This document shows positions 1 to 7,863 of a DNA stretch of 13,376 nt, piece after piece. Under the pieces are notes generated by a model. That model was not told where the DNA came from. It worked only from the letters and a program-made list of their open reading frames with translations, and did no database searches. Origin of the DNA: Actinomycetota bacterium (GTDB lineage Bacteria > Actinomycetota > UBA4738 > CADDZG01 > WHSQ01); the NCBI GenBank assembly GCA_030448085.1, contig JAUJNU010000046.1, forward strand, positions 1 to 13,376. The letters are read 5' to 3'. Position numbers and translations under genes: made by a program. How positions within the stretch are numbered: the first letter of the stretch is position 1; each line of letters begins with the position of its first letter.

Positions 1-979
1 CGCCGCGCGGCGCAGGGACTGAGCCCCCGTGGGTCTTGCCCTGGGGATGGTTCACGCCCGTCTTGCCGCCGAGGGCGGCGTCCACCTGGGCAAGGAGCGT
101 CGTCGGGAAGTGCACGACGGGAAGCCCGCGCGCGTACACAGAAGCCACGACGCCGGCGAGGTCCGTTACCACCCCGCCTCCAACCGAGACGACGAGGTCG
201 CCGCGGTGGGCCGGCGCCGAGGCGAGGGCGTCGAAGAGGTCCGAGGCAGGCTCGAGAGCCTTCGCTCCCTCTCCCTCTGGCACACGAAGCACTGCGACGT
301 CGGCTCCGGTAGCGGCCAGGGCCTCGGCCACGACGGCCGCGAGCGGATCGAGGGAGCGGTGCGTGATCACGAAACAGCGCTCCGGACGAAGGTCCTCCAG
401 GAGCGAGCCGGCCCTAGCCAAGAGACCATCGCCGACGAGCACGCTGTAGCTCCGGTCCCCGAGCGGGAAGACCACCCGATGCACCCGGGGTTCGGCGGTC
501 CTTAGCAGCTCCCCTGCGAGTGCGAGCGCCAGGTCTGCGGCATGCCCGGCCGCCGGGATCGTGGTCAGCGCCGACCGCTCGTAGGACTGGCGGCGCTGTG
601 CGTAGAGCTCCTCCAGGCCGCCACCGGACAGCAACGGCCGGGCCCGGTCGCCATCGAGACGTCGCAACGCCTCCTCGAGACTCACATCTAGGTGGACGAC
701 GTGGTGACGGGACGCGAGCGATCGCGTGGAGTCGTCCAGCAGAGCCCCTCCCCCGGCGGCGATGACCACGTCCGGCCCCGCCAGGGCCTCGGCCATGACG
801 GAGCGCTCGAGCGAGCGGAAAACCTCCTCACCCTGACCCGCGAAGATCTCGGGGATAGGGCTCCCCGCCCGCTCCTCTATCAACCGATCGGTGTCGACGA
901 ACCCCAGTCCGAGTGCCTCGGCGAGGAGGGGGCCGAGGGTCGACTTCCCGGCCCCCATGAAGCCGGCGAGGACGATCAC
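1..979 (-). CDS. aroKB: Bifunctional shikimate kinase / 3-dehydroquinate synthase (AroK-AroB fusion), 3' end beyond window
   Basis: One uninterrupted reading frame of 326 codons runs off the left edge. Residues 1-163 are a shikimate kinase: Walker [10 protein letters not shown] (6-14), DTD (29-31), R55, the GGG motif (76-78) and the lid DRARPLL (111-117). Residues from about 168 are 3-dehydroquinate synthase: [11 protein letters not shown] (266-276) for NAD binding, then [21 protein letters not shown] (291-311), seen here as its two conserved parts. The catalytic C-terminal half is cut off. No stop or restart lies between the domains, so this is a true fusion like the AroKB proteins known from Thermotoga. 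The start is GTG at 979-977, overlapping the aroC stop as GTGA, which implies translational coupling. The internal ATG at 958 would remove the first beta strand of the P-loop fold and was not chosen. The enzymes catalyse steps 2 and 5 of chorismate synthesis in the cytoplasm. Confidence 0.93.
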   Translation of the reverse strand, partial: MIVLAGFMGAGKSTLGPLLAEALGLGFVDTDRLIEERAGSPIPEIFAGQGEEVFRSLERSVMAEALAGPDVVIAAGGGALLDDSTRSLASRHHVVHLDVSLEEALRRLDGDRARPLLSGGGLEELYAQRRQSYERSALTTIPAAGHAADLALALAGELLRTAEPRVHRVVFPLGDRSYSVLVGDGLLARAGSLLEDLRPERCFVITHRSLDPLAAVVAEALAATGADVAVLRVPEGEGAKALEPASDLFDALASAPAHRGDLVVSVGGGVVTDLAGVVASVYARGLPVVHFPTTLLAQVDAALGGKTGVNHPQGKTHGGSVPAPRG

Positions 980-2136
980 CTCTCGCCGCGCTCGCCGACC
1001 CGCCCGAGATAGCGATCGACCGAAGCCTTCAGGTCACCCACCGTGTCACCCCCGAACGTCTCGAGCAGGGCATCTGCGAGGACGAGCGCCACCACCGCCT
1101 CGCAGACCACGCCGGCAGCAGGAACCGCACCGACGTCGGTCCGCTCCTGGAAAGCCTCGGCCGCCTCGCCCGTGCTCATGTCGACGGTCCGCAGCCGTTT
1201 CTTCAGGGTCGACAGGGGCTTCATGGCCGCCCGCGCTCTGAGGGTCCCGCCGATGGTCATGCCGCCTTCGGTCCCTCCGGCGCGGTTCGTCAATCGCTCG
1301 AGGCCCGGCACGATCTCGTCGTGGGCCCGGGAGCCCGGCAGCGCGGCCCCCGCGAACCCATCGCCGATCTCCACCCCTTTGATGGCCGGCACCGCCATCA
1401 GGGCTGCGGCGAGCCGTCCGTCGATCTTCCTGTCCCAGTGCACGTGCGAGCCGAGACCGGGAGGCACGCCGTAGGCCAGAACCTCCACCACGCCCCCGAG
1501 CGAGTCCCCTTCCTTGGCCGCCGCGTCGATAGCGCGGGTCATCGCCTCCGTCGCCTCCTCGTCCGCGCATCTGACGGGGGAGGCGTCGATCCGTCCGAGG
1601 TCGCCCGGGGTGGGAGCGGGTTTGTCACCCGGCACGGCCACGGAGCCGATCGAGACGACGTGGGAGAGAACCTCGACGCCCACGGTCGCTAGAAGGGCCT
1701 TGGCGAAGGTGCCGATCGCCACGCGGGCAGCGGTCTCCCTGGCGCTCGCCCGTTCGAGGATGTCCCTCGCGTCCTCGGTGTCGTACTTCAGCATCCCCGG
1801 CAGATCGGCGTGCCCCGGGCGCGGCTTGGTCAGAGCGCGGGCCCCCGGCTTCCCCTCGGCAGGCATCACGTGAGACCACTTGGCCCATTCCGAGTTCCTG
1901 ATGAGGACCCCGACGGGAGAGCCGAGGGTGCGGCCCCCGCGCACGCCGGACATCAGCTCGAGCTCGTCCCGCTCCACGTTCATGCGGGGGCCGCGCCCGT
2001 AACCATGCCGGCGACGACGAAGCTCATCGCCGATGGCGGCCACGGAGACCGGCAGACCGGAGGGAAGGCCCTCGATGATCGCGACGAGGCCGGGGCCATG
2101 GGACTCACCGGCGGTCAGGTACCTGAGGCGCGTCAT
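976..2136 (-). CDS. aroC: Chorismate synthase
   Basis: The 386-residue protein has the usual length for chorismate synthase, which converts EPSP to chorismate using reduced FMN. Visible family signatures are AGESHGP (9-15), [12 protein letters not shown] (41-52), KPRPGHADL (104-112), [12 protein letters not shown] (129-140), EGGMTIGG (290-297) and [19 protein letters not shown] (341-359). The sequence style ([19 protein letters not shown]) resembles actinobacterial AroC. The start ATG at 2136-2134 directly precedes the conserved N-terminus. It lies 57 bp downstream of the PilP-like gene, with only a weak AGG-type ribosome site, and its TGA overlaps the GTG of aroKB. With AroKB it supplies three of the seven common aromatic-pathway steps. 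The family assignment is not in doubt. Confidence 0.97.
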   Translation of the reverse strand: MTRLRYLTAGESHGPGLVAIIEGLPSGLPVSVAAIGDELRRRRHGYGRGPRMNVERDELELMSGVRGGRTLGSPVGVLIRNSEWAKWSHVMPAEGKPGARALTKPRPGHADLPGMLKYDTEDARDILERASARETAARVAIGTFAKALLATVGVEVLSHVVSIGSVAVPGDKPAPTPGDLGRIDASPVRCADEEATEAMTRAIDAAAKEGDSLGGVVEVLAYGVPPGLGSHVHWDRKIDGRLAAALMAVPAIKGVEIGDGFAGAALPGSRAHDEIVPGLERLTNRAGGTEGGMTIGGTLRARAAMKPLSTLKKRLRTVDMSTGEAAEAFQERTDVGAVPAAGVVCEAVVALVLADALLETFGGDTVGDLKASVDRYLGRVGERGER

Positions 2137-2193
2137 CGCACCATTCTGCCTGCTCTATGCCGGCGGGTCGGGCTTCCCGGGCGGTGCGGGGTC

Positions 2194-2883
2194 TTACTTG
2201 AGGATCTCTTCGCCCTCACACAGGGTGAACTGATCGTCTCCGAAGAGCATCGTGGCGCAGTTGCCTGAGGCAGAGAGGAGCTTGAAGTTCTCCGCGAAGA
2301 CCTCTCCTTCGTCCACCGTGTAAACGGACCCGTCCACCTGGACCTGGGCCCGGGTCTCCCCTCCGTCCACGAAGACGTCGATCAGACGGACGGTGTGGCC
2401 GTCGATGTTCTGGCCGCCGCCATCGCCAGGGCCGTTCCCGTTGTCGCCCCCCGGCCCGCCGTCGGGGTCGTTCCCATTGGTCCCGTCACCGTCACCGTCA
2501 CCGTCACCGTCGGGATCGGTCCCATCCCCGTTGGGATCAGCCCCGTCACCCCCGTCACCCCCGTCGGTCCCGTCGCCGTCCCCGCCGTCCGCGTTCGGGC
2601 TGAGGTCGATGAGCGGGTCGAAGGGATCACGACGGGCGAAGACCTCGAACGTCTCGACCGGGTCATTCTTATCGTTGTCGTCCGGCCCGAGGGTGGGCTC
2701 GACGAACGGCTCGGTCGTTTGGTCCGGCAGCGGGATCGCAAGGGGGTCCGGCTCCTCGGCCCCCCCGCCACGAAGGAGGAAGAACCACACGAGGATCAGC
2801 ACGAGGACGAGAGCCCCGAGGATCATGAGCAACTGCCGGGGGGTGACGCTCTGCTTCGCTACCGATTCCTCCGTGCTGGACAT
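2194..2883 (-). CDS. PilP-like membrane-anchored protein with Asp/Gly-rich linker
   Basis: The 229-residue protein starts at ATG 2883-2881 behind a strong GGGGAGGG ribosome site lying inside the end of pilO; only 4 bp separate the genes. Order: short cytoplasmic tail, one membrane helix (about 18-37), acidic/proline linker, the segment ARRDPFDPLIDL (83-94) carrying the RDPF motif seen in PilP/GspC-type proteins, an Asp/Gly-rich tract (98-157) with DxDxDG spacing like calcium-binding repeats, and a small C-terminal beta domain (160-229) with two cysteines (209, 222). Its position after pilMNO is where pilP lies in proteobacteria. I infer a PilP analogue working outside the membrane with PilN/PilO. 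Partner and calcium binding are unproven, and because no secretin is visible the classical PilP role cannot apply as known. It could instead be a lineage-specific accessory protein. Confidence 0.7.
   Translation of the reverse strand: MSSTEESVAKQSVTPRQLLMILGALVLVLILVWFFLLRGGGAEEPDPLAIPLPDQTTEPFVEPTLGPDDNDKNDPVETFEVFARRDPFDPLIDLSPNADGGDGDGTDGGDGGDGADPNGDGTDPDGDGDGDGDGTNGNDPDGGPGGDNGNGPGDGGGQNIDGHTVRLIDVFVDGGETRAQVQVDGSVYTVDEGEVFAENFKLLSASGNCATMLFGDDQFTLCEGEEILK
2485..2508. repeat. Four tandem GTCACC hexamers inside the Asp/Gly-rich linker
   Basis: GTCACC is repeated four times without interruption (plus-strand reading) and encodes alternating Gly-Asp on the minus strand. Nearby, at 2542-2559, a 9-bp unit CCCGTCACC occurs twice. 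These short in-frame repeats explain how the Asp/Gly tract could vary in length by slippage. Confidence 0.9.
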
Positions 2884-2887
2884 CGCT

Positions 2888-3529
2888 CTACCCTCCCCCG
2901 CCGGTAGTGGGTGTGCCCGTGCCGGACCCGTCGGTCGTCGTGGTGGTGCCGGGGGCCGGGGCCACGCCGACGCCGGCTCCCTCCGGAAGCTCAAAGAAGA
3001 TCCGGGCAGTGATCTGCAACGAGATGGTGCTTTCCTCCGTGACCGGATTCACCGTCGAGGACATCGCAACATTGTCTATCCGGAGAGCTCGTTTCAAAGT
3101 GTAGAGCCTGCGAAAGAAATCCTGGATCGAGAAGTAGCCGCCCTGCGCTTCGATGGTGACGCGGATCTGGGCCACCTGAGCCCCCTCCTGGGGCGTCTGC
3201 GGAAGCTCATTAGTCTCTGTGTTGACGTCCACTCCGGCGTCTTCAGCGGCCTCCTCGACCTGGAAGACGAAGTCCGCCTGCTGCGGGGTCGACGGCACGA
3301 AGCGCTGGATCCGCTGCAGCTCGGCCTGCCGCTGGGGGGCTTGATCCTGCAATTCCTGCAAGTGCGCGAGCTCGGCCCGCAACACCACGGTCCGCTGCTG
3401 CGCCGCTTCGACCTGAACCCTCACGTCCTCGAGCTCCGCCCGGCGCGGCCGGATGAAGAAAAAGAAGAAGATGAGCAGAACCACGAGCACCCCGGCAACG
3501 GCCGCGATCATCCGGGTCCGCGGGCTCAT
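2888..3529 (-). CDS. pilO: Type IV pilus inner-membrane protein PilO
   Basis: The 213-residue protein has the PilO plan: a short cytoplasmic tail, a single membrane helix (about 7-26, very Phe/Val-rich), a coiled coil (about 28-75), and a periplasm-side ferredoxin-like domain with the typical TPQQADFVFQVEEAAEDAGV and GGYFSIQDFFRRLYTL stretches. PilO dimerises with PilN to align the extension and retraction machinery. The last 30 residues are a Thr/Gly/Pro-rich tail, an odd feature for this family. The start ATG overlaps the pilN stop as ATGA, so the two are translationally coupled. It lies outside the error-rich stretch and is intact. Confidence 0.93.
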   Translation of the reverse strand: MSPRTRMIAAVAGVLVVLLIFFFFFIRPRRAELEDVRVQVEAAQQRTVVLRAELAHLQELQDQAPQRQAELQRIQRFVPSTPQQADFVFQVEEAAEDAGVDVNTETNELPQTPQEGAQVAQIRVTIEAQGGYFSIQDFFRRLYTLKRALRIDNVAMSSTVNPVTEESTISLQITARIFFELPEGAGVGVAPAPGTTTTTDGSGTGTPTTGGGG

Positions 3530-4190
3530 GGGGTACCTCGTTGGAACCGCCCGCTGAGCGCCTTGGGGCCCAACTCGATAGTGCTGTCGAACGTCACTAC
3601 CTCGGGCCCACCCGTCCCAGTGCCGACCTCTGACTCGGATGCGCTAAGCAGATAAACGGCCTGCACGTCGATCTTCTTCGCGAGTCCCAACCTGATGAGC
3701 CATTGGGCGACGCCGGACATCGAAAGGGAGCTCCCCGAGAAGGCAACCCTCCCGGACGGGGGCAGGGGCTCGATGTCCACCGGGGCGGTTTCCGTCCCTA
3801 CGGGTACCTCTCCCTCGGTGAGAGCGGCGGAGGCGGTCAGATTCGTCAACCACACCTCTCCGGGTACGACCAGGGCGACCTCGGTGAGGATCGCCGGCCA
3901 GGCGAGATCTCCAGCCATCACGGTGACGAGGGCGGCCTCCTTCGCCTGGACCTCAGCCTCGAGGTCAGCGAAGACCTGCAGGGTGGCGATCTGGGCCTGC
4001 AGACCGGTGTTCTCGGACTGGGCCGCCTGAAGATTGCCCTGCTCCGTGGCGATCTTAGACCCGAGGATCATGAAGTACCCCACGAGGGCCAGGGGTAGGA
4101 AGGCCCCGGCGAGCAGCACCAGGAGAAAGGTTTCGCCGCTCCCTTCGCCGGGCGGCATATCTCTCCGGTAGAGTCTACGCGGCGCATCAT
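3526..4190 (-). CDS. pilN: Type IV pilus protein PilN (5' end frameshifted)
   Basis: The intact part, from about 4130 to the TGA at 3526, reads a membrane helix (TFLLVLLAGAFLPLALVGYF), a coiled coil, and the PilN core with WPAILTEVALVVPGEVWLTNL. The proper start is the ATGATG at 4190-4185, overlapping the pilM stop; it gives MMRRVD. Two apparent one-base insertions follow. One lies near 4172, after which LPERYAARRRERR is read. The other is near 4132 in GCGAAACC, after which the membrane-helix frame is restored. Removing both gives about 220 residues, normal for PilN. The frame containing the intact part can be extended upstream to 4374, but that extra stretch is the C-terminus of PilM, so a longer PilN is an artefact of the shifts. 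PilN binds PilM through its N-terminal tail and PilO through its outer domain. Confidence 0.85.
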
Positions 4191-5252
4191 TTGGCGCTCC
4201 CAAGGGCCAGGCCGATGGCTTAGCGGAGGCGACGGGCTCGACGTGGGCGACCTGCTCCTCCGTAAGCCCCGACTTCGAGACGTCGAGCTGCGATAGAGGA
4301 GCGGCCCGCTGTACCGAGATCCCGAGTACCTCTTCCGAGGGTGGGGACCAGCCCCGAGTGAGCGAGAGCTCCACCCGTGACGATGACCGAAGAGACGAGG
4401 CCGGCGTCCTCTTGAGACGAGTAATAGTCGATCAAACCCCCTGATCTCATTCACCAGAGAGCCCACCCGGGGCGCGAGTATCCGGTGTCGCTTCGGGCGG
4501 CCCGACGCCGTCCCAGATCCAGCTTCACCGCCTCCGCCTCATCGAACTCGAGATCCATCTCGTTCGAGGCGCAGTCGCCAATGTCATCTCCGCCGATGAG
4601 CAGGATGCGGACGAATCGGGGCTCTCCGTTCACGTGGACGATGATGTTGCTGACCCCGGCCCCTACGTCGATCACTGCCTCGGCCCCAGCCACACCGGAC
4701 TCGAGCCTTGCCGCCGGGCTCACCGCTCTTGCTACGGCGAAGGGCGCGAGGGTCGACCCCGACCGGCTCCAGCCCCGCCCCGGCAACCGCGGAGACGAAG
4801 GAATCGATCATGTCGGTCGCCGCGGCGACGAGAAGGACCCGCATCATGTGCTGCTGATCCTCGGTCGTGTAGTCGTCGTCCTCTGCAAATCGAGCTCCGG
4901 CATCCTCCACCGGCATCGGGATCTGATCGGCCACCTGGAACCTGGTGACTCCTGAACTCCTTCTCCTCGAGGAAGGGGAGAGGTCCATCTGCCTCACGAC
5001 GACACGCTGATTCGCGACACCCACTACAGCCCGCTTCGAGCGGATCTTAGCGCCGCTTCCACAGCTGCGAGACGGCCTGCGAGACGGCGTCGGCCTCCCC
5101 TTATCTCTCCATCGACGACGGCGCCCGGAGGAAGAGGCACCTGCCTTGAAGGGCGCGGCTGGCGCCACCTCTACCCGTGGTCACCTGCGCCGCCCGCACC
5201 GCCGCTGGTCCCGATATCGAGACCTACGGGAGGGGACGCTCCGAAAAGGCAT
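4187..5252 (-). pseudogene. pilM: Type IV pilus protein PilM, split by many frameshifts
   Basis: Pieces in all three frames join into a normal actin-like PilM of about 350 residues. In order they read VGLDIGTS (near 5227), VRAAQVTTGRGG (5199), QVPLPPGAVVDGEIR (5143), ADAVSQAVSQLWKR (5094), KRAVVGVANQRVVV (about 5035), RFQVADQIPMPVED (about 4940), VGAGVSNIIVHVNGEPRF (about 4650), LIDYYSSQEDAG (about 4435), VIVTGG, LTEEQVAHVEP (about 4260) and IGLALGSAK before the TGA at 4189-4187. I count at least 12 breaks, most explained by one extra base. The start ATG at 5252-5250 has a GAGGAG ribosome site and overlaps the stop of the HTH gene as TGATG. PilM is the cytoplasmic ring protein that binds the PilN tail. 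Family-like sequence survives on both sides of every break, so sequence error is more likely than real loss. Confidence 0.85.
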
Positions 5253-5457
5253 CAGATCTCCTCTACCCAGACGGTCCGATCCGTGAGGTACCTGTCTACG
5301 TCGGACCGCCTGATCCGGTAGTTCTTGCCGACACGTATAGCCGAGGAGTTGGCCCGATTTGATGAGCCGGTACACCGTCGTGACATGTTGAAGCGCACGC
5401 ATCACGGCCGCTACCTCGCCCACGGTAAGGGGGCTCCCGGAAGTCCCGATCCGACAT
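5252..5457 (-). pseudogene. Small excisionase/BldC-type helix-turn-helix protein, frameshifted
   Basis: The start ATG at 5457-5455 has an AAAGG ribosome site, and the stop overlaps the pilM start. Removing two apparent extra bases (in the C-run near 5427, and near 5338) gives about 67 residues. These read MSDRDFREP, then TVGEVAAVMR (helix 1), VTTVYRLIKSGQL (recognition helix), then IRVGKNYRIRRSDVDRYL and a short tail ending WVEEI. This matches the MerR-like winged helix of excisionase-family or BldC-like DNA-binding proteins, which are of similar size. First place in the pilMNO transcript suggests a pilus regulator, possibly autoregulatory on the palindromes upstream. The helix between VMR and TVYR looks two residues longer than usual, perhaps another sequence error. 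An accessory role other than transcription control is possible. Confidence 0.75.
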
Positions 5458-5477
5458 CTGCAAGCCTTTCAGTGCTG

Positions 5478-5491
5478 CACGCCAAGGCGTG
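5478..5491. promoter_or_regulatory. Inverted repeat CACGCC-AA-GGCGTG in the leader of the HTH-pilM operon
   Basis: This is a perfect 6-bp inverted repeat with a 2-bp centre, 21 bp upstream of the HTH start codon and downstream of the proposed promoter. A second, weaker hairpin (ACCCT...AGGGT) lies at 5502-5519. It could be an operator or a leader hairpin. No factor is recognised. Confidence 0.45.
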
Positions 5492-5522
5492 GCTTCCCCG
5501 AACCCTCCGCTCGAAGGGTCTC

Positions 5523-5551
5523 ATTCAACAACTATGCACAACGTTAGTCAA
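5523..5551 (-). promoter_or_regulatory. Candidate sigma70-type promoter for the HTH-pilMNO operon
   Basis: On the minus strand, TTGACT (5551-5546) and TTGAAT (5528-5523) are separated by 17 bp. The -35 is strong and the -10 weak. TTTGAC occurs twice, 7 bp apart (5545-5559), so the -35 lies inside a TTTGACC/TTTGACT direct repeat that could also bind a regulator. The expected leader is about 55-60 nt. Confidence 0.45.
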
Positions 5552-5619
5552 AGGTCAAAGTCGACCTCAGAAGTGCACAGCTTGAGTCTTACACAACGGT
5601 AACTTCGTCCAGAGGCCGT

Positions 5620-5677
5620 GGGGACCCCCATACGGGGAATATAGCCCCCAGTCGGGGGAGGTGCCACCTATGGGCAC
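5620..5677. promoter_or_regulatory. Phased GC palindromes between the PilX-like gene and the HTH-pilM operon
   Basis: Two palindromes of the same design, CCCC-ATAC-GGGG (5626-5637) and CCCCC-AGTC-GGGGG (5645-5658), have centres 20 bp apart, with the AT-rich AATATAG between them. GGGG-A-CCCC (5620-5628) abuts the first. A perfect AGGTG-C-CACCT palindrome (5659-5669) abuts the second, and a GTGCC/GGCAC pair reaches 5677. The two-turn spacing favours a cooperative operator. Because the block also lies 3' of the PilX-like stop, it could serve as that operon's terminator, although no long U-tract follows. Confidence 0.5.
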
Positions 5678-5693
5678 AGGAAGGAATCGCGAC

Positions 5694-7189
5694 CTAGCGG
5701 TCGACTTCGCTCCATTGACCCGGCGGCACCTTCAAGAAGGTGGTGGGAAGTTCTGCACCCAGCACGCATCCATCGTGACGAGTCACTGCTGCCGCCGAAG
5801 GATGCCGTGCCCCCCACATTGATCGTGCCGTTGAAGGTCATCTTCCCAGTGGTGTTGAAGTCCCCGTCCGTGAAGATGGCCCCGTTGATCATGTCCCCCC
5901 CGGCGCCGATGTCACTGAACCCTCCGTTGCGGACGTCGACGAGCACCGAGCGACTGAGGGCGGGGTCGAGGTTGCAGCCCCAGACGCTCCCGTCCCACGG
6001 GAAGTTGTTCTGGGTTGGGGTGCCACTCCGGTACTCGACGTAGACGACGAAGTTCCGCACCCCCGCCGTCTGGAGTTGTCCCAGCGCGGTGACGAAGGCC
6101 GCCTGGCTGTAGGTGAAGAAGGTCCCCTGCCGGAAGCATCTGATGTCGCCGGGATCGCCTGCCGGAGGCGAGGGCCCCGGGGAAGGAGCAGAAGATGCCG
6201 GAGGACTGGGCCGCTTCCAGATAGTCCTGGTGAGGAGGCAGGCGGCTCCTCGAACTGGAAGACCGAGGACCTGGGGTAACCGGAGCGGTCGGATCGGAGG
6301 CGGTGGTCGGGCAACCGCCTGTCGATCGGTCCCGCTCCTACTGCGCCTTGGCTGTCCCAGACCGATCGCCCCGGCGTCTTGTCGGCGAGGCAGTTCTTGT
6401 AACCGGCCGGGTTCAGCGAGGAGCCGGTGAACTCGGGGTAGAGCTGAGCTGCAGAACGCTCTGTTGGCCCGCGTGAGCAGCAGCCCGGGCCGGGTCATTA
6501 AGGTTACAGCCGACCACTCCGTCCGGGTAAAAGTCGCTCCTCTTGTACTAGGACTCGTTCCCCTTGAAGCTGTCGTTGATCCGCTCGGTGATGATCCCGC
6601 GGGCGACCATGCTGACGTTGTTGTAGGCGCGATGTGCCTTGAGGATGAAGTTGTTGGCGAAAAGCCCCACGGGAATGCCGATCGGCTCGACGGAGATGAT
6701 CTGCCGGATCACCCGGACGGCATCGGGAGGCGTTCCCCGCGATGTGATGACGAAATAGGTGAGGTCTCCCCCCTGGCCGGGGTGGGGGGTCGTGGGCCGG
6801 CCGGCGCAGGCCGCGGGCGGGAAACGATCCACCGGGTTCGACGCGAACGGGTTGTAGACGGTGAGGGAGGCGGTGAACTGGCCGTTCCCGACCTTGCCCG
6901 GTGGGATCGTGAGAGGGGGGTCGCCGCATCCCGCCCTGTTGAGGTCGTTGTAGGTGAGGGCGCCCCCCTTGCCGATGTATCTGATGAATCGATCCACCCC
7001 AGCCTCGGCATAGGCCAGGGCCTCCGAGGCTTTCCTGTCGTCGCGCCCTTGCCGGAACTCCTGGATCGTCGAGAAAGCCGCTGCGGACGAGACCGCTGTC
7101 ATGACGGCGCCGATGAACAGGACCGTCACCATGGCCACGCCACTCTCGCGCCCGAGACTGCTCCTCCTCCGTCGGCCCCTCGGGGTCAT
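5694..7189 (-). pseudogene. PilX-like minor pilin-type protein, 3' half frameshifted
   Basis: The ATG at 7189-7187 overlaps the pilW-like stop as ATGA. The first 213 codons are intact and begin with a basic tail, then SGVAMVTVLFIGAVMT, the PilX-type N-terminal helix, which lacks the usual GFTLIE signal. A TAG at 6550-6548 stops this frame, but the same frame resumes with YKRSDFYPDG and VGCNLNDP. Further pieces in other frames read SLNPAGYKNCLADK (about 6420), HQDYLEAAQSSGIF (about 6210), then RQGTFFTYSQAAFVTALG (about 6120) and a glycine-rich repeat-like stretch (INGAIFTDGDF, INVGGTASFGG). The gene ends LPTTFLKVPPGQWSEVDR at the TAG at 5696-5694. Repaired, it is just under 500 residues. It is probably a pilus-initiating or capping minor pilin with a beta-helix-like C-terminal part. 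Confidence 0.7.
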
Positions 7190-7863
7190 CTCCGGTTCCT
7201 CAGCTGGGCGGTCGTGTAGAAGGTCGAGGTCGAGTCCCCGACCTTGACCGACAACCCATACTCGATCCCGTCTATGAAGCTCAGCTCCGCTGCGTCCAGC
7301 GCGCAGTTGTTGTTCCCGACGGTGGATTGGTCGAGCTCGACGGTGCTGGTGACACCATCGACGGCGGTCGTCACCCCGCAAGCAGTGAGCGCCTTTTCGT
7401 ACTCGAGCCTGCTGCTGGTGTAACGGAAGACGTCCCTGCAGGAGCCGTCTGACCGCCTGAGGCAGTCGACGCCGCGCGTGAGGACCTCGACGTTGGACCC
7501 GCTCGTAACGTTGATGGTCCCGTTGCCCCCGGGGGCGGCGACGAAGCTGTAACGCAGCGTCTCGTAGCTGCCGCTCACGCTGGAAGGGGTCGCCTCGATC
7601 ACGCCGTCGGCGTTGAAGTCGGTCTGCACCTCGTAAGACGTCGGCGTCGGGTTGTTGAGGCGGCTGGCCTCGCGCGCATCCCTTACCATCCGGTTGAACC
7701 CGAGCCTCCCCTCCTCCGAAACCCGAACCACGTCCTGAGTCGTTTGGGACCCCCTCACGGAAGAAAACATCACGCGGTAGAAAGCCACGCTCGTAAGCGA
7801 CAGCAGGAACATGACCACCAGCAACTCGACCAGGGTGAACCCCTCCTCGCTCCGATCAGACAC
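7186..7863 (-). CDS. PilW-like type IV prepilin (minor pilin)
   Basis: The 225-residue protein starts with GTG at 7863-7861, giving a leader of eight residues ending in Gly, then FTLVELLVVMFLLSL. This is a class III prepilin signal with cleavage after G8 and the conserved Glu at mature position 5. The mature part has a long N-terminal helix and a beta-rich, cysteine-containing head with no recognised adhesive domain. It overlaps the PilV-like gene by 8 bp and the PilX-like gene by 4 bp, so the minor pilins are co-translated. By position and sequence it is the PilW/PilJ-type minor pilin, which helps prime pilus assembly at the membrane. The exact orthologue name is uncertain because minor pilins diverge quickly. 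Confidence 0.8.
   Translation of the reverse strand: MSDRSEEGFTLVELLVVMFLLSLTSVAFYRVMFSSVRGSQTTQDVVRVSEEGRLGFNRMVRDAREASRLNNPTPTSYEVQTDFNADGVIEATPSSVSGSYETLRYSFVAAPGGNGTINVTSGSNVEVLTRGVDCLRRSDGSCRDVFRYTSSRLEYEKALTACGVTTAVDGVTSTVELDQSTVGNNNCALDAAELSFIDGIEYGLSVKVGDSTSTFYTTAQLRNRR

Noticed and set aside
2137..2193. Possible terminator between the PilP-like gene and aroC
   Set aside because: Only imperfect GC-rich pairing and no U-tract; readthrough into aroC seems likelier.
2393..3655. Long plus-strand open frame opposite the PilP-like gene and pilO
   Set aside because: It is the antisense shadow of GC-rich coding DNA, rich in Pro/Ser low complexity, and resembles no family, while the minus-strand genes are well supported.
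3526..4374. A single longer PilN of 282 residues
   Set aside because: Its first 60 residues are the PilM C-terminus (LTEEQVAHVEP), joined to PilN only by the frameshifts near 4220 and 4132.
4451..4786. Separate short proteins in the 4220-5170 region
   Set aside because: Each is a fragment of one PilM read in a different frame.
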